From Desulfobotulus mexicanus (lineage in GTDB: Bacteria > Desulfobacterota > Desulfobacteria > Desulfobacterales > ASO4-4): DNA of 64,000 bases. Below, one piece after another: positions 44,759 through 53,197 of the stretch. Numbering within the stretch: position 1 is the stretch's first letter; each line of letters starts with the position of its first letter. The notes under the pieces were generated by a model. That model searched no databases, had not been told where the DNA came from, and saw nothing but the letters and a program-made list of their open reading frames with translations. The stretch spans positions 62,001-126,000 of the forward strand of contig NZ_VDMB01000004.1 in the NCBI RefSeq assembly GCF_006175995.1, given 5' to 3'. Made by a program: the position numbers and the translations under genes.

Positions 44759-44771
44759 TGACCATGGGTCA
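44759..44771. promoter_or_regulatory. palindromic operator candidate TGACC-ATG-GGTCA
   Basis: Perfect five-base arms around three bases, between the candidate promoter and the TetR start, with another GGTCA-like half (GGGTCA) at 44784-44789 beside the SD. TetR regulators commonly bind such sites in their own leader; assignment to this regulator is inference. Confidence 0.4.
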
Positions 44772-44791
44772 AAAAATGAATAAGGGTCACA

Positions 44792-45403
44792 ATGCCAACA
44801 AAACAACAGTTAAAGTCAAGACAGACCCAGGAAGAACTGATGGCTGCTGCCATCCGTATTTTCGGAGAAAAGGGCTATTCTGCTGCTACCATAGCTGAAA
44901 TAACTGATTATGCAGGCTACGCTAAAGGTAATTTCTACAGATACTGGAAAAGCAAGGATGAGCTTTTTCTTGATATCATGCAGGCAAGGATGCAACAGCA
45001 CAGAGAAGAACGACAAAACCGCCTGCAGGAAACCAGGGACGGAGAAAGTGCCCTCGAAGTGCTGGTAGATTTCCTTGAAGCCCTGATAGCCGATGATGAA
45101 TGGCCCAAGGTTTTTCTTGAATTTACGGTTCAGGGTTCCTGTGATCCTGAAATAAGGGAGCGCCTAAACAACAGCATATACAGACTTTCCAGTGATCTCT
45201 TCGCAGATATTCTGTCACCCTACTCTGAAAACTATGAAGAACTCCGTAAGCTGGGAGCTTTGGTAACGGCCATTTTTGAAGGATATCTGATCCAAAGGCG
45301 CATGGGCAGCGAAGTACTGTCACTACAAGATCTTCGCAGGGCCATACTTACTCTGGGATCCCCCCTGTTCAAACAGCCACAGAAACCAGTCAAAACAACA
45401 TAG
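44792..45403 (+). CDS. TetR/AcrR family transcriptional regulator
   Basis: 203 residues. The N-terminal DNA-binding helices are clear (EELMAAAIRIFGEKGYSAATIAEIT, then YAKGNFYRYWKSKDELFLDIM). The C-terminal ligand domain (about 65-195) is unassigned. It lies 15 bp before dctP, so it probably controls the transporter operon and perhaps the divergent DUF3141 gene. SD AAGGG. Confidence 0.9.
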   Translation: MPTKQQLKSRQTQEELMAAAIRIFGEKGYSAATIAEITDYAGYAKGNFYRYWKSKDELFLDIMQARMQQHREERQNRLQETRDGESALEVLVDFLEALIADDEWPKVFLEFTVQGSCDPEIRERLNNSIYRLSSDLFADILSPYSENYEELRKLGALVTAIFEGYLIQRRMGSEVLSLQDLRRAILTLGSPLFKQPQKPVKTT

Positions 45404-45418
45404 CAGAAAGGAGGGGCC

Positions 45419-46489
45419 ATGCCCCGGATTTTGAAAGGGATTCTTACAGGCATTGCCATATTGTCCATAAGCCACACAGTATCAGCAAGCAGTGCGCTGG
45501 ATGCCTTTAACCCGGATTTTGATCCTTCGGGAGCACCCTATCGCTGCATTGTGTCCAATGTGTCCCATCCGGTGATCAAAGGGGGTTCCGCAGGTTTTGT
45601 TCTGCGGGACCGCATCTGGGAAAAAAGTGGAGGCCAGATTTATGTGGATTTCAAGCCCCTTTCCATGCTCGGCGGTGAAGTGGAAGTCCTCAACCTTCTT
45701 CAGATGGGTGCCATACAGGGAATGGGTGTCAGCTCAGTTGCGGCAACGAACCTTGGTCCCCGTTTCGGTATTGTCAATCTCCCCTTTCTTGTAGATTCCT
45801 TTGAAAAACTTGAACAATTTGTAAACTCAGGCCCCCTATTTGACCACTTCCTGAAGGCCATGGAACATCAAGGGATTACAGGCCTTGATATCACAGCCTA
45901 TGGCACCTACGGATGGGCCAGCGTGGAGCCCATCACCACCCTTGCAGAGGCTAGAAGTGCCAGATTCCGCATTGCAGAAGCTGCTGTAAACCAGCTTATT
46001 TACCGTGAATGGGGACTCAGGCCCGTTGTCATGCCATGGCCAGATGTGCCTGTTGCCCTGCGGCAGGGCGTCATCAATGCCCTGGACCACACACCAACGG
46101 TCTGCAATATCACAAGAAAGTTCGAAGTAGCAAAGCACTTTACAGAGGTCAGCTATGCTCAGGGCCTTTTCATATGGATCTTTAATACTGCATGGCTGAA
46201 CAGTCTCCCCGAAGATCTTAGAAAATTATTTGAAGAAACCGTAAGAGAAGTAGCCTCTGAAATCAGAAAAGAGGCCGAATCCCAGGAAAAAGAACAGATT
46301 CAGAGGGCAAAGGATGCGGGAATAGAGTTCCACAGACTGCCAGAAAAGGATATGGCAGAAATGAGAACCCGTTCCGTAAAAGTTCATGACCGCTATAAGA
46401 GGGAAATCAACCGTCTTTACAGCCATGACGACTACCGCCCTGATGACTATCTCCTTGAGGTGCAGACTTACCTGGAATATACTCCATGA
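45419..46489 (+). CDS. dctP: TRAP transporter solute-binding protein
   Basis: 356 residues with a signal peptide (about 1-24). The DctP family fold is clear: VSNVSHPVIKGGSAGFVLRDRIWEKSGGQIYVDFKPLSMLGGEVEVLNLLQMG, the substrate-carboxylate arginine region SARFRIAEAAVNQLIYREWG and ALRQGVINALDHTPTVCNI. It binds a periplasmic organic acid and delivers it to DctQM. SD AAAGGAGGGG. Substrate cannot be read from sequence. It overlaps dctQ by 4 bp. Confidence 0.9.
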   Translation: MPRILKGILTGIAILSISHTVSASSALDAFNPDFDPSGAPYRCIVSNVSHPVIKGGSAGFVLRDRIWEKSGGQIYVDFKPLSMLGGEVEVLNLLQMGAIQGMGVSSVAATNLGPRFGIVNLPFLVDSFEKLEQFVNSGPLFDHFLKAMEHQGITGLDITAYGTYGWASVEPITTLAEARSARFRIAEAAVNQLIYREWGLRPVVMPWPDVPVALRQGVINALDHTPTVCNITRKFEVAKHFTEVSYAQGLFIWIFNTAWLNSLPEDLRKLFEETVREVASEIRKEAESQEKEQIQRAKDAGIEFHRLPEKDMAEMRTRSVKVHDRYKREINRLYSHDDYRPDDYLLEVQTYLEYTP

Positions 46490-46983
46490 AATCTTTTGGC
46501 CGCGCCCTTGATCTTCTGGAAGAATGGACCCTTTTTACCGCCGTCATGGCGGCCCTTCTGGGACTGCTCTTATCTGTTATTCTGCGCTACGGTTTTCATA
46601 TCACCTTTGCAGGAGCAGACGAACTGGTACGCAATACCATTATATATACAAGCTTTGTGGGCTTATCCGTCGCCATACGTAAAGACAGGCTGATCAGGGT
46701 GGATGCCCTGGCCCAGATTTTTCCAAGACTGAAAAGACTTCTGGCCCTGATAAGTCTCATGGCTGTTATATTCTTTGCCCTGCTGATGATCCGCTTTGGC
46801 GGTGAACTCATGATGATGATGCTCAGGACCGGACAATCCACCATAATTTGGAATATGCCCCTCTGGATACTCTATGCCATTCTCCCCTTTTCCGGTTTTC
46901 TCATGATAATCCGTTCCGGAGAGCAGATATGGAAATTATGGCATGATGACGGCATTGAAAGCATGGGACAGAAAAATACATGA
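46486..46983 (+). CDS. dctQ: TRAP transporter small permease
   Basis: 165 residues with four membrane segments and the family pattern FTAVMAALLGLLLSVILRYGF, ELVRNTIIYTSFVGLSVAIRKDRLIRVD, and a C-terminal WMPLWILYAILPFSGFLMIIR-like stretch (here NMPLWILYAILPFSG). It partners DctM in sodium-driven uptake. ATGA overlaps with both neighbours. Confidence 0.9.
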   Translation: MKSFGRALDLLEEWTLFTAVMAALLGLLLSVILRYGFHITFAGADELVRNTIIYTSFVGLSVAIRKDRLIRVDALAQIFPRLKRLLALISLMAVIFFALLMIRFGGELMMMMLRTGQSTIIWNMPLWILYAILPFSGFLMIIRSGEQIWKLWHDDGIESMGQKNT

Positions 46984-48272
46984 GTACACCGGATTTTATT
47001 CTTCTCCTGATACTTCTGGGCGCCATGGCTGCCTATATTCCCGTATTCATCTGTCTTGTTTTTGCAGCCCTTACAGGCTTTCTCCTTTTCACGGACATGC
47101 CTGTTCTTCTTGTTTTTCAGACCCTTCTCCGAAGTCTGGATAATTTTGCCCTCGTTGTGGTCCTTTTTTTCATCCTCTGCGGCAACGTAATGACTTCCGG
47201 AAAAATTGTAGAGAAACTAATCCGGATAGCCCAGGCCTTTGTTGGTTTTCTACCCGGAGGACTGGGTATGGCTGGAATTCTTGCCTGTGCTTTTTTCGGG
47301 GCCATTTCCGGATCCACGGTTGCCACGGTGGTGGCCATAGGTGGCTTTATGATTCCCGCCCTCAAAGCCCACGGATATCCGGACAGTTACAGTGCCGGTG
47401 TCATGACCACAGCGCCAAACCTTGGTGTGATCATCCCGCCAAGCATAGGCATGATCCTTTACAGCATGATCAGCAATGTTTCCCTGGAAGGGCTTTTTCT
47501 CACAGGTTTTCTTCCGGGCATCCTCATCACTGTAGCCACCTGTGTTTATACGGCTTGGATTTTCCGCAATAATAAAGATCTGCATACCACAAGTCTGGAT
47601 ACATCTGAGATGCTGGCATCTTTAAAGGATGGTATCTGGGCGCTGCTTCTGCCTGTGATTATTTTCGGCGGGATTTTTTCAGGTATTTTCACAGCCAACG
47701 AAGCCGCAGTGGTGGCTTCTGCCTATGCCATTATTGTGGAAATCTTCATTCACAAGGCCATGGATATGAAGCGCCTGAAGGATGTGGTTGTGGATTCGGC
47801 CGTCACCTCCGCCGCACTTCTGATTATCGTAGCGGGTGCCACGGTTTTCGGAAGATACATGACTTTACAGAATATACCGGGCCGCATCACAGAAGCCGTA
47901 CTCGCTGGCATTACCTCCCCTGAGGTGCTCCTGCTTCTTCTGAATGTACTGCTGCTCTTTGTGGGTATGTTCATGGATATCATTTCAGCCACCCTAATCC
48001 TGGGACCTGTACTGCTGCCCATCATAGCCCATTACGGCATTGATCCCATGCATTTTGGTCTTATAATGACGGTCAATCTGGCCCTGGGCTACTGCACCCC
48101 CCCTGTGGGCGTCAGTCTGTTCATTGCAGGATCTGTAGCCAACAAAAATCTTATGTTCATGTCAAAGGCTGTCATGCCTTTTCTCATCATACAGATTCTC
48201 GTGCTCCTGCTTCTCACCTACTTTCCTTCGCTGGTGCTTCTGCTTCCGAGATTCTTTGGATATCATTCCTGA
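46980..48272 (+). CDS. dctM: TRAP transporter large permease
   Basis: 430 residues, about 12 membrane segments. Signature stretches are GAISGSTVATVVAIGGFMIPAL, SAGVMTTAPNLGVIIPPSIGMILY, FTANEAAVVASAYAIIVE and ATLILGPVLLPIIAHYGIDPMHFGLIMTVNLALGYCTPPVG. It is the sodium-coupled channel of the transporter. No terminator with a T-tract follows directly; the first strong hairpins are at 48374-48446 and 48506-48524. Confidence 0.92.
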   Translation: MSTPDFILLLILLGAMAAYIPVFICLVFAALTGFLLFTDMPVLLVFQTLLRSLDNFALVVVLFFILCGNVMTSGKIVEKLIRIAQAFVGFLPGGLGMAGILACAFFGAISGSTVATVVAIGGFMIPALKAHGYPDSYSAGVMTTAPNLGVIIPPSIGMILYSMISNVSLEGLFLTGFLPGILITVATCVYTAWIFRNNKDLHTTSLDTSEMLASLKDGIWALLLPVIIFGGIFSGIFTANEAAVVASAYAIIVEIFIHKAMDMKRLKDVVVDSAVTSAALLIIVAGATVFGRYMTLQNIPGRITEAVLAGITSPEVLLLLLNVLLLFVGMFMDIISATLILGPVLLPIIAHYGIDPMHFGLIMTVNLALGYCTPPVGVSLFIAGSVANKNLMFMSKAVMPFLIIQILVLLLLTYFPSLVLLLPRFFGYHS

Positions 48273-48373
48273 TGAACGCATATCGAAATCATTCATTATA
48301 ATAAAAAATGTAATTATTCAGAATATTTTCATTCAAGACTGTGTATTAATTTCAAAGCATTGGTTCCAGCAAA

Positions 48374-48446
48374 AGACAATCGGATTGTTTGTGAGTGACA
48401 TTGCAATCGTTTCGGATTGCGTCACAAACAAAAGGTCCGATTGTCT
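48374..48446. repeat. long nested inverted repeat
   Basis: AGACAATCGGA (48374-48384) pairs with 48436-48446, then TTGTTTGTGA (48385-48394) with TCACAAACAA (48422-48431), and an inner GCAATC/GATTGC stem (48403-48408/48415-48420) with a six-base loop. A 4-nt bulge and an 8-nt bulge interrupt. No T-tract follows, so it is not a plain terminator. Confidence 0.7.
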
Positions 48447-48505
48447 ATGCACCTGATTACAGGCATTCGATTTACCAAAGGAAAATTGTGCTGAATAGCA
48501 ACCCA

Positions 48506-48524
48506 CGCCGTGTTACGGCGTTTT
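48506..48524 (+). terminator. weak terminator-like hairpin downstream of dctM
   Basis: CGCCG (48506-48510), loop TGTTA, CGGCG (48516-48520), then four T. It could end the TetR-TRAP transcript 230 bp after dctM. A second small hairpin AGTAAC/GTTACT follows at 48532-48550. Confidence 0.35.
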
Positions 48525-48760
48525 GTCATAAAGTAACTTTTGAAGTTACTCAGAAGTTACAATACAGGCAGACTTGTTTTCAGGACATGACAGGGCAAGG
48601 AATACAGATTACCAGCAGAAATATGGAAGGGGAAAATTTGGGGCATCCCAACGGCTGTGCCTGGGACTGTATTCACGGATACCTGTAAGGGATTTAGCGG
48701 TATTTCTGGGAATGATCAAGGTAAGATGTGAGCTGTTGGACGGCAGAGAATAATGAGGAG

Positions 48761-48791
48761 TCCATGGATAGTGATAAGTATGATCCATGGA
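48761..48791. repeat. inverted repeat of TCCATGGAT
   Basis: TCCATGGAT (48761-48769) and ATCCATGGA (48783-48791) with a 13-bp spacer; each arm is itself mostly palindromic (TCCATGGA). Confidence 0.45.
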
Positions 48792-48879
48792 TAAAGAAGA
48801 TGTTTTTGCCTTCATATCAACTTCCTGACTCAGACGATGACCTTAAACTTCATGACCATTCGTTCTAAATTTTTTTCAT

Positions 48880-48943
48880 AAAAAAAACCGGTTTGATTTT
48901 TGAATAACCCAAGTTTTTATCATCTTAAAAAATGACAAACCGG
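48880..48943 (-). terminator. terminator of the tRNA-Leu transcript
   Basis: On the minus strand CCGGTTTG (48936-48943) and an adjoining T-rich run pair with AAAAAT and CAAACCGG (48888-48895 side), closing a loop of about 20-25 nt, followed by seven T (48881-48887). It lies 78 bp beyond the tRNA-Leu gene at 49021. Confidence 0.65.
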
Positions 48944-49020
48944 CGTAAACACCAGACCTGAATCAACTAAAATCAATTCCAGTTTTAAAAATCCGCATGA
49001 ATTATATCTACTCAAGCGGA

Positions 49021-49107
49021 TGGTACCGAAGGGGAGACTCGAACTCCCACGGACTTAAGTCCACTAGACCCTGAACCTAGCGTGTCTACCAATTCCACCA
49101 CTTCGGC
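49021..49107 (-). tRNA. tRNA-Leu(CAG), copy 2
   Basis: On the minus strand the gene starts GCCGAAGTGG, has the long D-arm GGAATTGGTAGACACGC, anticodon loop TTCAGGG (anticodon CAG) closed by CTAGG/TCTAG, a class II variable arm, the T-arm GGGAGTTCGAGTCTCCC, and ends TACCA with CCA encoded. 87 nt. It reads CUG. It is identical to the copy at 49174-49260. Confidence 0.93.
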
Positions 49108-49173
49108 ACAAAAAAGAACACAATGTACTTTGACCAAATACCTTTTAGTGAAGAGACTGTCAATGCTTTTCTA

Positions 49174-49260
49174 TGGTACCGAAGGGGAGACTCGAACTCC
49201 CACGGACTTAAGTCCACTAGACCCTGAACCTAGCGTGTCTACCAATTCCACCACTTCGGC
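49174..49260 (-). tRNA. tRNA-Leu(CAG), copy 1
   Basis: Same 87-nt sequence and features as the gene at 49021-49107, 66 bp upstream of it in transcription order. Encoded CCA end. The two are probably one precursor closed by the terminator at 48880-48943. Confidence 0.93.
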
Positions 49261-49440
49261 ATTTCACTAAAATTTCAAAGACTTTTATATAAAAATAAAG
49301 CCTATTGACCTCAGCAACGCGAAGTTTTATATAGCCCGCAGCTTGTGGTGTCAAGAAGAAAAAATTTCAAAGTCTGTACCGGATATATCAAAAGATCCGG
49401 ACTGCCTATGAATCCTTTCAGAACAGGAATTAAGGGTATC

Positions 49441-50388
49441 ATGCAACTCATTGAGCATATTTCAGAAATCCCCCATCCTTTTAAAAATGCCGTTGTTACC
49501 ATCGGAAACTTTGATGGTGTTCACAAAGGACATACAGCCCTTTTCAGACAGGTCCGTGACAGGGCAGAGACCCTTCAGGGAACAGCCGTTGCCATAACCT
49601 TTGATCCCCACCCCCTTATAGTTGTCAGACCGGAACGCCGGCCTCCCCTCATAACCCTGAGGGAGCAGAAAATAGAACTCTTTGCAGCCTCTGATCTTCT
49701 GGATATTCTTATGGTTCTTCCCTTTGACAAGGAATTTGCCAGTATACCCGCAGAAAATTTTATAAGGGATTTTCTTATAAAAACCATCGGTATGAAGGCC
49801 ATAGTGGTAGGACCGGACTATGCCTTTGGCCGCAACCGTGAAGGAAATATCCATCTCCTTAAAAAAATGGGCAGAGAGCTGAACTTTGAAGTAATCGTTC
49901 CCGGATGGATCACCCCGGATAACATGGAAGACCGCATCAGCAGTACAAGAATCCGTCAGGTGGTGGCCAGTGGCGATGTGGAAGCAGCTGTTCCCATGCT
50001 GGGCAGGTATTATCAGGTACGTGGAGAAGTAGAGGCCGGACGCCAGAGGGGTGGACGCCTGCTGGGTTTTCCCACGGCAAATATCCGGCTTCAGGATGAG
50101 CTCTGCCCTGCCTCGGGCGTATATGCCGTAACCGTTGAAACACCCGGCGGCAGACATACCGGTGTAGCCAACATAGGCTACAGTCCCACCTTTGATGACA
50201 ATATCTTTACCGTGGAAGTTCACATACTGGACTTTTCAGAAGATCTTTACGGAAAACAGATACGAATCAACTTCATTGAAAGACTAAGGGGAGAAAAAAA
50301 ATTTTCCGGCATTGAAGAACTATCTGAACAGATCCGAAAAGACATAATCAGGGCCAAAGAAATTTTTTATGAGAAACAACTGGTATAA
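49441..50388 (+). CDS. ribF: bifunctional riboflavin kinase / FAD synthetase
   Basis: About 315 residues. The FAD synthetase half has TIGNFDGVHKGH (ATP loop) and RISSTRIRQVVASGDV; the riboflavin kinase half has GGRLLGFPTANIRL and the C-terminal VEVHILDFSEDLYGKQIRINFIERLR. It makes FMN then FAD from riboflavin. The frame is open to 49345, but the ATG at 49441 follows AAGGG and matches the family N-terminus. 4 bp before the next gene. Confidence 0.94.
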   Translation: MQLIEHISEIPHPFKNAVVTIGNFDGVHKGHTALFRQVRDRAETLQGTAVAITFDPHPLIVVRPERRPPLITLREQKIELFAASDLLDILMVLPFDKEFASIPAENFIRDFLIKTIGMKAIVVGPDYAFGRNREGNIHLLKKMGRELNFEVIVPGWITPDNMEDRISSTRIRQVVASGDVEAAVPMLGRYYQVRGEVEAGRQRGGRLLGFPTANIRLQDELCPASGVYAVTVETPGGRHTGVANIGYSPTFDDNIFTVEVHILDFSEDLYGKQIRINFIERLRGEKKFSGIEELSEQIRKDIIRAKEIFYEKQLV

Positions 50389-50391
50389 ACC

Positions 50392-51483
50392 ATGAAAAAA
50401 TCAAAAGGGATTGGTCTTTTAATAGCCTTTCCCATATCCATTGCGGCCCTGTGGCTGGCCTTCAGAAATGTTCCCATAGCAGAGCTTGGTGCCTATTTTA
50501 GAAATCTTGATTATATATGGCTTCTGCCGGCCATTTTTTTTTGTCTCATGGGTTATGTGTTCAGGGCATGGCGCTGGCAGCACCTGCTGGCCCGTACCCG
50601 CAAGGTATCTTTTTTTTCAGCCTTTCATCCCATGATGATCGGCTTTATGCTCAACTGTATTCTGCCGGGCCGTGTCGGGGAACTGATACGTCCGGCCCTG
50701 CTTGCCAGAAAGGAAAAAATTCCCTTTGTCACGAGCTTTTCCACCATTGCTGCAGAACGGGTTCTGGATCTAACGGTTCTTCTGGCCTTTCTCAGCATTA
50801 TCTTCAGTTTTACCGATATGGGGGCAGCAAAAACCCAGACCATCGGCGGTTTTGAGCTAAGCGGAGAAACCCTCACCCGGATTGCCGGAAACATGGCATG
50901 GATATGCTTTGTCCTTATAGGAATCATCGTATTTATGCAGGTTCCATGCATGATGGAAAAGGGGAAAAAGGTAATAAGAGGTCTTGCGCTTTCTTTCCCA
51001 GGGCTTCCTGCGGGCTTCAGACAAAGCCTTTCAAGCCGTATTTTGCCTGCACTGGAAAAGCTTTTGGATCAGATATCTTCAGGTTTTGACGGACTGAGGA
51101 GTCCACCAAAACTTTTTATCTGTATATTGCTTTCCCTTTGTGTCTGGGGAATACAGGTGCTGCCCTTCTGGTTTCTCTCCCAGGCCAGTGCCGGAATATC
51201 CCCAAACCTCATTCAGCTGGCGGCAGTCATGGTACTGGTCAACTTTTTCATTGCCATTCCATCCGTTCCGGGTTTCTGGGGTATATGGGAAGCTGGTGTT
51301 GTATTCAGCCTTGCCTTTTTTGGCATCCGGGGTGCCGATGCAGCAGGTTACGCCCTGCTCAGCCATGCGGTACTGATGTTCCCCGTTATTTTTGTTGGCA
51401 TGGGTTCAGCCTTCATGACAGGCTTCAGGATTTCATCGGGCAAAAGCAAATCTGCCAGAGAGTCTCTGGAGTCCGAGGGCTAA
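50392..51483 (+). CDS. lysylphosphatidylglycerol-synthase-like / flippase-like membrane protein (UPF0104)
   Basis: 363 residues with about eight membrane segments. The conserved FRAWRWQHLL, LNCILPGRVGELIRPALLARKEKIPF and FSTIAAERVLDLTVLL stretches define the UPF0104/YbhN family; IPSVPGFWGIWEAGVVFSLAFFG is in the second half. Relatives flip or transfer lipids, but without the C-terminal aminoacyl-transferase domain it is not an MprF enzyme. Next to ribF by 4 bp. Confidence 0.85.
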   Translation: MKKSKGIGLLIAFPISIAALWLAFRNVPIAELGAYFRNLDYIWLLPAIFFCLMGYVFRAWRWQHLLARTRKVSFFSAFHPMMIGFMLNCILPGRVGELIRPALLARKEKIPFVTSFSTIAAERVLDLTVLLAFLSIIFSFTDMGAAKTQTIGGFELSGETLTRIAGNMAWICFVLIGIIVFMQVPCMMEKGKKVIRGLALSFPGLPAGFRQSLSSRILPALEKLLDQISSGFDGLRSPPKLFICILLSLCVWGIQVLPFWFLSQASAGISPNLIQLAAVMVLVNFFIAIPSVPGFWGIWEAGVVFSLAFFGIRGADAAGYALLSHAVLMFPVIFVGMGSAFMTGFRISSGKSKSARESLESEG

Positions 51484-51494
51484 GGCACAACTTC

Positions 51495-51517
51495 AGGAGT
51501 AACTACAGCTTACTCCT
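51495..51517. repeat. 8-bp perfect hairpin after the UPF0104 gene
   Basis: AGGAGTAA (51495-51502), loop CTACAGC, TTACTCCT (51510-51517), 12 bp after the stop. No T-tract follows, so its terminator role is doubtful. Confidence 0.4.
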
Positions 51518-51681
51518 AGACAAAACGCTGCTGTGTGCCCTCCGTTGCTATTCAGTAGAATTCTCTCTTATATACAAGTTTTTCTTTCCATTTACAGATC
51601 ATCAACTATAATTAAGGTGTTTCATACAGGGTATGTAAACGCCTTGTATTTTTTTATTAACAACCCCAAGGCTTTTTAGAG

Positions 51682-51701
51682 GCTGCCCAAGCAGCTTTTT
51701 T
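51682..51701 (+). terminator. Rho-independent terminator between the UPF0104 gene and def
   Basis: GCTGC (51682-51686), loop CCAA, GCAGC (51691-51695), then six T. It lies only 22 bp before the def start, so the def promoter must overlap or read-through/attenuation is involved. Confidence 0.6.
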
Positions 51702-51722
51702 GTTTCCTGAGAAAGGTGTACC

Positions 51723-52238
51723 ATGGCCATACGTTCCATTCTGACTTACCCGGATCCTTTTTTAAAAAAAATTCCCGCCAGAGTAAAAGACTTTGGCCCT
51801 GAGCTGCAGCGCCTCATTCAGGACATGGCCGACACCATGTACGAAGCCCCAGGCGTGGGGCTGGCCGCCAATCAGATCGGTGAAGATTATTCTCTTCTGA
51901 TTTTTGATGCGGAACCGGACCCTGAAGTGCGAAATTTTAAGGTGCTGGCCAACCCGGAACTCCTTGAAGCCGAAGGTTCTTTCATCTCCGAAGACGAGGG
52001 ATGCCTCAGTGTTCCCGATTTCAGGGCCAATGTGAAACGTCATGTCAGGATAAAAGTATCGGCCATGGATGAAAGGGGCGAAGCCCTTGTTCTGAACCTT
52101 GAAGGCTTTGAAGCCGTTATTGTCCAGCATGAAATGGATCACCTCAGGGGCATTCTCTTTATTGATCACATAAGCGCACTGAAGCGCAGTTTGTACGTCA
52201 AGCGAATTGCCAAACAGCTCCGTAGAGAGGCCGTATGA
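51723..52238 (+). CDS. def: peptide deformylase
   Basis: 171 residues. The three metal motifs are present: GVGLAANQIG, EGCLSVPDF (Cys ligand) and VQHEMDHLRG (HEMDH). It removes the N-formyl group from nascent proteins, as Fmt, encoded next, adds it to initiator tRNA. SD GAGAAAGG. 4-bp overlap with fmt. First gene of an operon reaching mqnB. Confidence 0.95.
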   Translation: MAIRSILTYPDPFLKKIPARVKDFGPELQRLIQDMADTMYEAPGVGLAANQIGEDYSLLIFDAEPDPEVRNFKVLANPELLEAEGSFISEDEGCLSVPDFRANVKRHVRIKVSAMDERGEALVLNLEGFEAVIVQHEMDHLRGILFIDHISALKRSLYVKRIAKQLRREAV

Positions 52239-53173
52239 AACCGCTGAGTCTTGTTTTCATGGGCACCCCGGATTTTGCCCTGCCTCCCTTACAGGCCCTT
52301 GCAGAGGCAGGCCACAATATACTTGCCGTATACACCCAGCCGGATAAACCTAAAGGACGGGGGAAAATAATACAGGCTCCCCATGTCAAGGAAGCCGCTC
52401 TAGCCCTTGGCATCCCAGTATTTCAGCCCTCTTCCATGAAAGATGAAAAAATATACCATGAGTTATCCGCCCTGAGCCCCGATGTTTTTGTGGTGGTGGC
52501 TTACGGACATATTCTTCCGGCACGGCTTCTGGAGATTCCCCGCTTAGGCGCTGTGAATATCCATGCCTCCCTCCTTCCCCGTTACAGAGGCGCAGCTCCC
52601 ATCCAGTGGGCCATTACCCATGGAGAATCCCACACTGGTGTTACCACCATGCTCATGGATGCGGGGATGGACACAGGGGATATACTACTGCAGCGAAGTC
52701 TTGCAATTGAGCCGCAGGATACCTCCGTTGAAGTCCATGACAGGCTTTCCATGCTAGGAGCAGAACTCATTCTGGAAACCCTTGAGGGACTTGGGGAAGG
52801 CAGCATTCAGCCCCTGCCCCAGAACTCTGAAGAAGCCACTTATGCCCCCCTGTTAAAAAAATCCCATGGTCGCATCAACTGGAATCTTCCAGCCCATGAC
52901 ATTGATACCCATGTGCGGGGCATGAACCCATGGCCCGGAGCCTTTACCCGGCTTAAAGAGACCGACTATAAAATTTTTAAAGTTCAGCCCCTTACCATGG
53001 TACATGAGGCCTTGCCCGGTACTGTCCTGCCATCTCCTTCAGGAAGCCTTATCATTGCTGCCGCAAAAGATGCCGTTGCCATAAACGAACTTCAGGGACC
53101 ATCGGGAAAACGAATGGGTATTGCAGATTTTTTAAGGGGAAATCCCATTACTGCAGGTATGTTTTTTTCATAA
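52235..53173 (+). CDS. fmt: methionyl-tRNA formyltransferase
   Basis: 312 residues. Signature motifs are FMGTPDFALPPLQAL at the N-terminus and VNIHASLLPRYRGAAPIQWAI with the catalytic His/Asn region, followed by MDAGMDTGDILLQ; C-terminal OB-like domain ends the protein. It formylates Met-tRNA(fMet). Overlaps def by ATGA. Confidence 0.95.
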   Translation: MKPLSLVFMGTPDFALPPLQALAEAGHNILAVYTQPDKPKGRGKIIQAPHVKEAALALGIPVFQPSSMKDEKIYHELSALSPDVFVVVAYGHILPARLLEIPRLGAVNIHASLLPRYRGAAPIQWAITHGESHTGVTTMLMDAGMDTGDILLQRSLAIEPQDTSVEVHDRLSMLGAELILETLEGLGEGSIQPLPQNSEEATYAPLLKKSHGRINWNLPAHDIDTHVRGMNPWPGAFTRLKETDYKIFKVQPLTMVHEALPGTVLPSPSGSLIIAAAKDAVAINELQGPSGKRMGIADFLRGNPITAGMFFS

Positions 53174-53197
53174 TTTTTAATAAGACCAAGGAACCGC

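Larger units (their letters stand above)
44483..44791. other. divergent control region between DUF3141 and TetR genes
   Basis: About 310 bp. A plus-strand promoter and a palindromic operator candidate are listed separately. The promoter for the minus-strand DUF3141 gene should lie near 44500-44560 but I see no strong box. Confidence 0.5.
48273..49020. other. gene-free region rich in inverted repeats
   Basis: About 750 bp with no credible coding frame: frames at 48256-48456 and 48395-48688 have no SD and cross the hairpins. It holds four separate inverted repeats (48374-48446, 48506-48520, 48532-48550, 48761-48791) and a tRNA-side terminator (48880-48943). It could be decayed mobile DNA, but no transposase fragment is recognised. 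Confidence 0.6.

Noticed and set aside
48395-48688. Open frames in the region after dctM
   Set aside because: They run through strong inverted repeats, have no SD and no protein-like composition; no transposase motif to support an insertion element.
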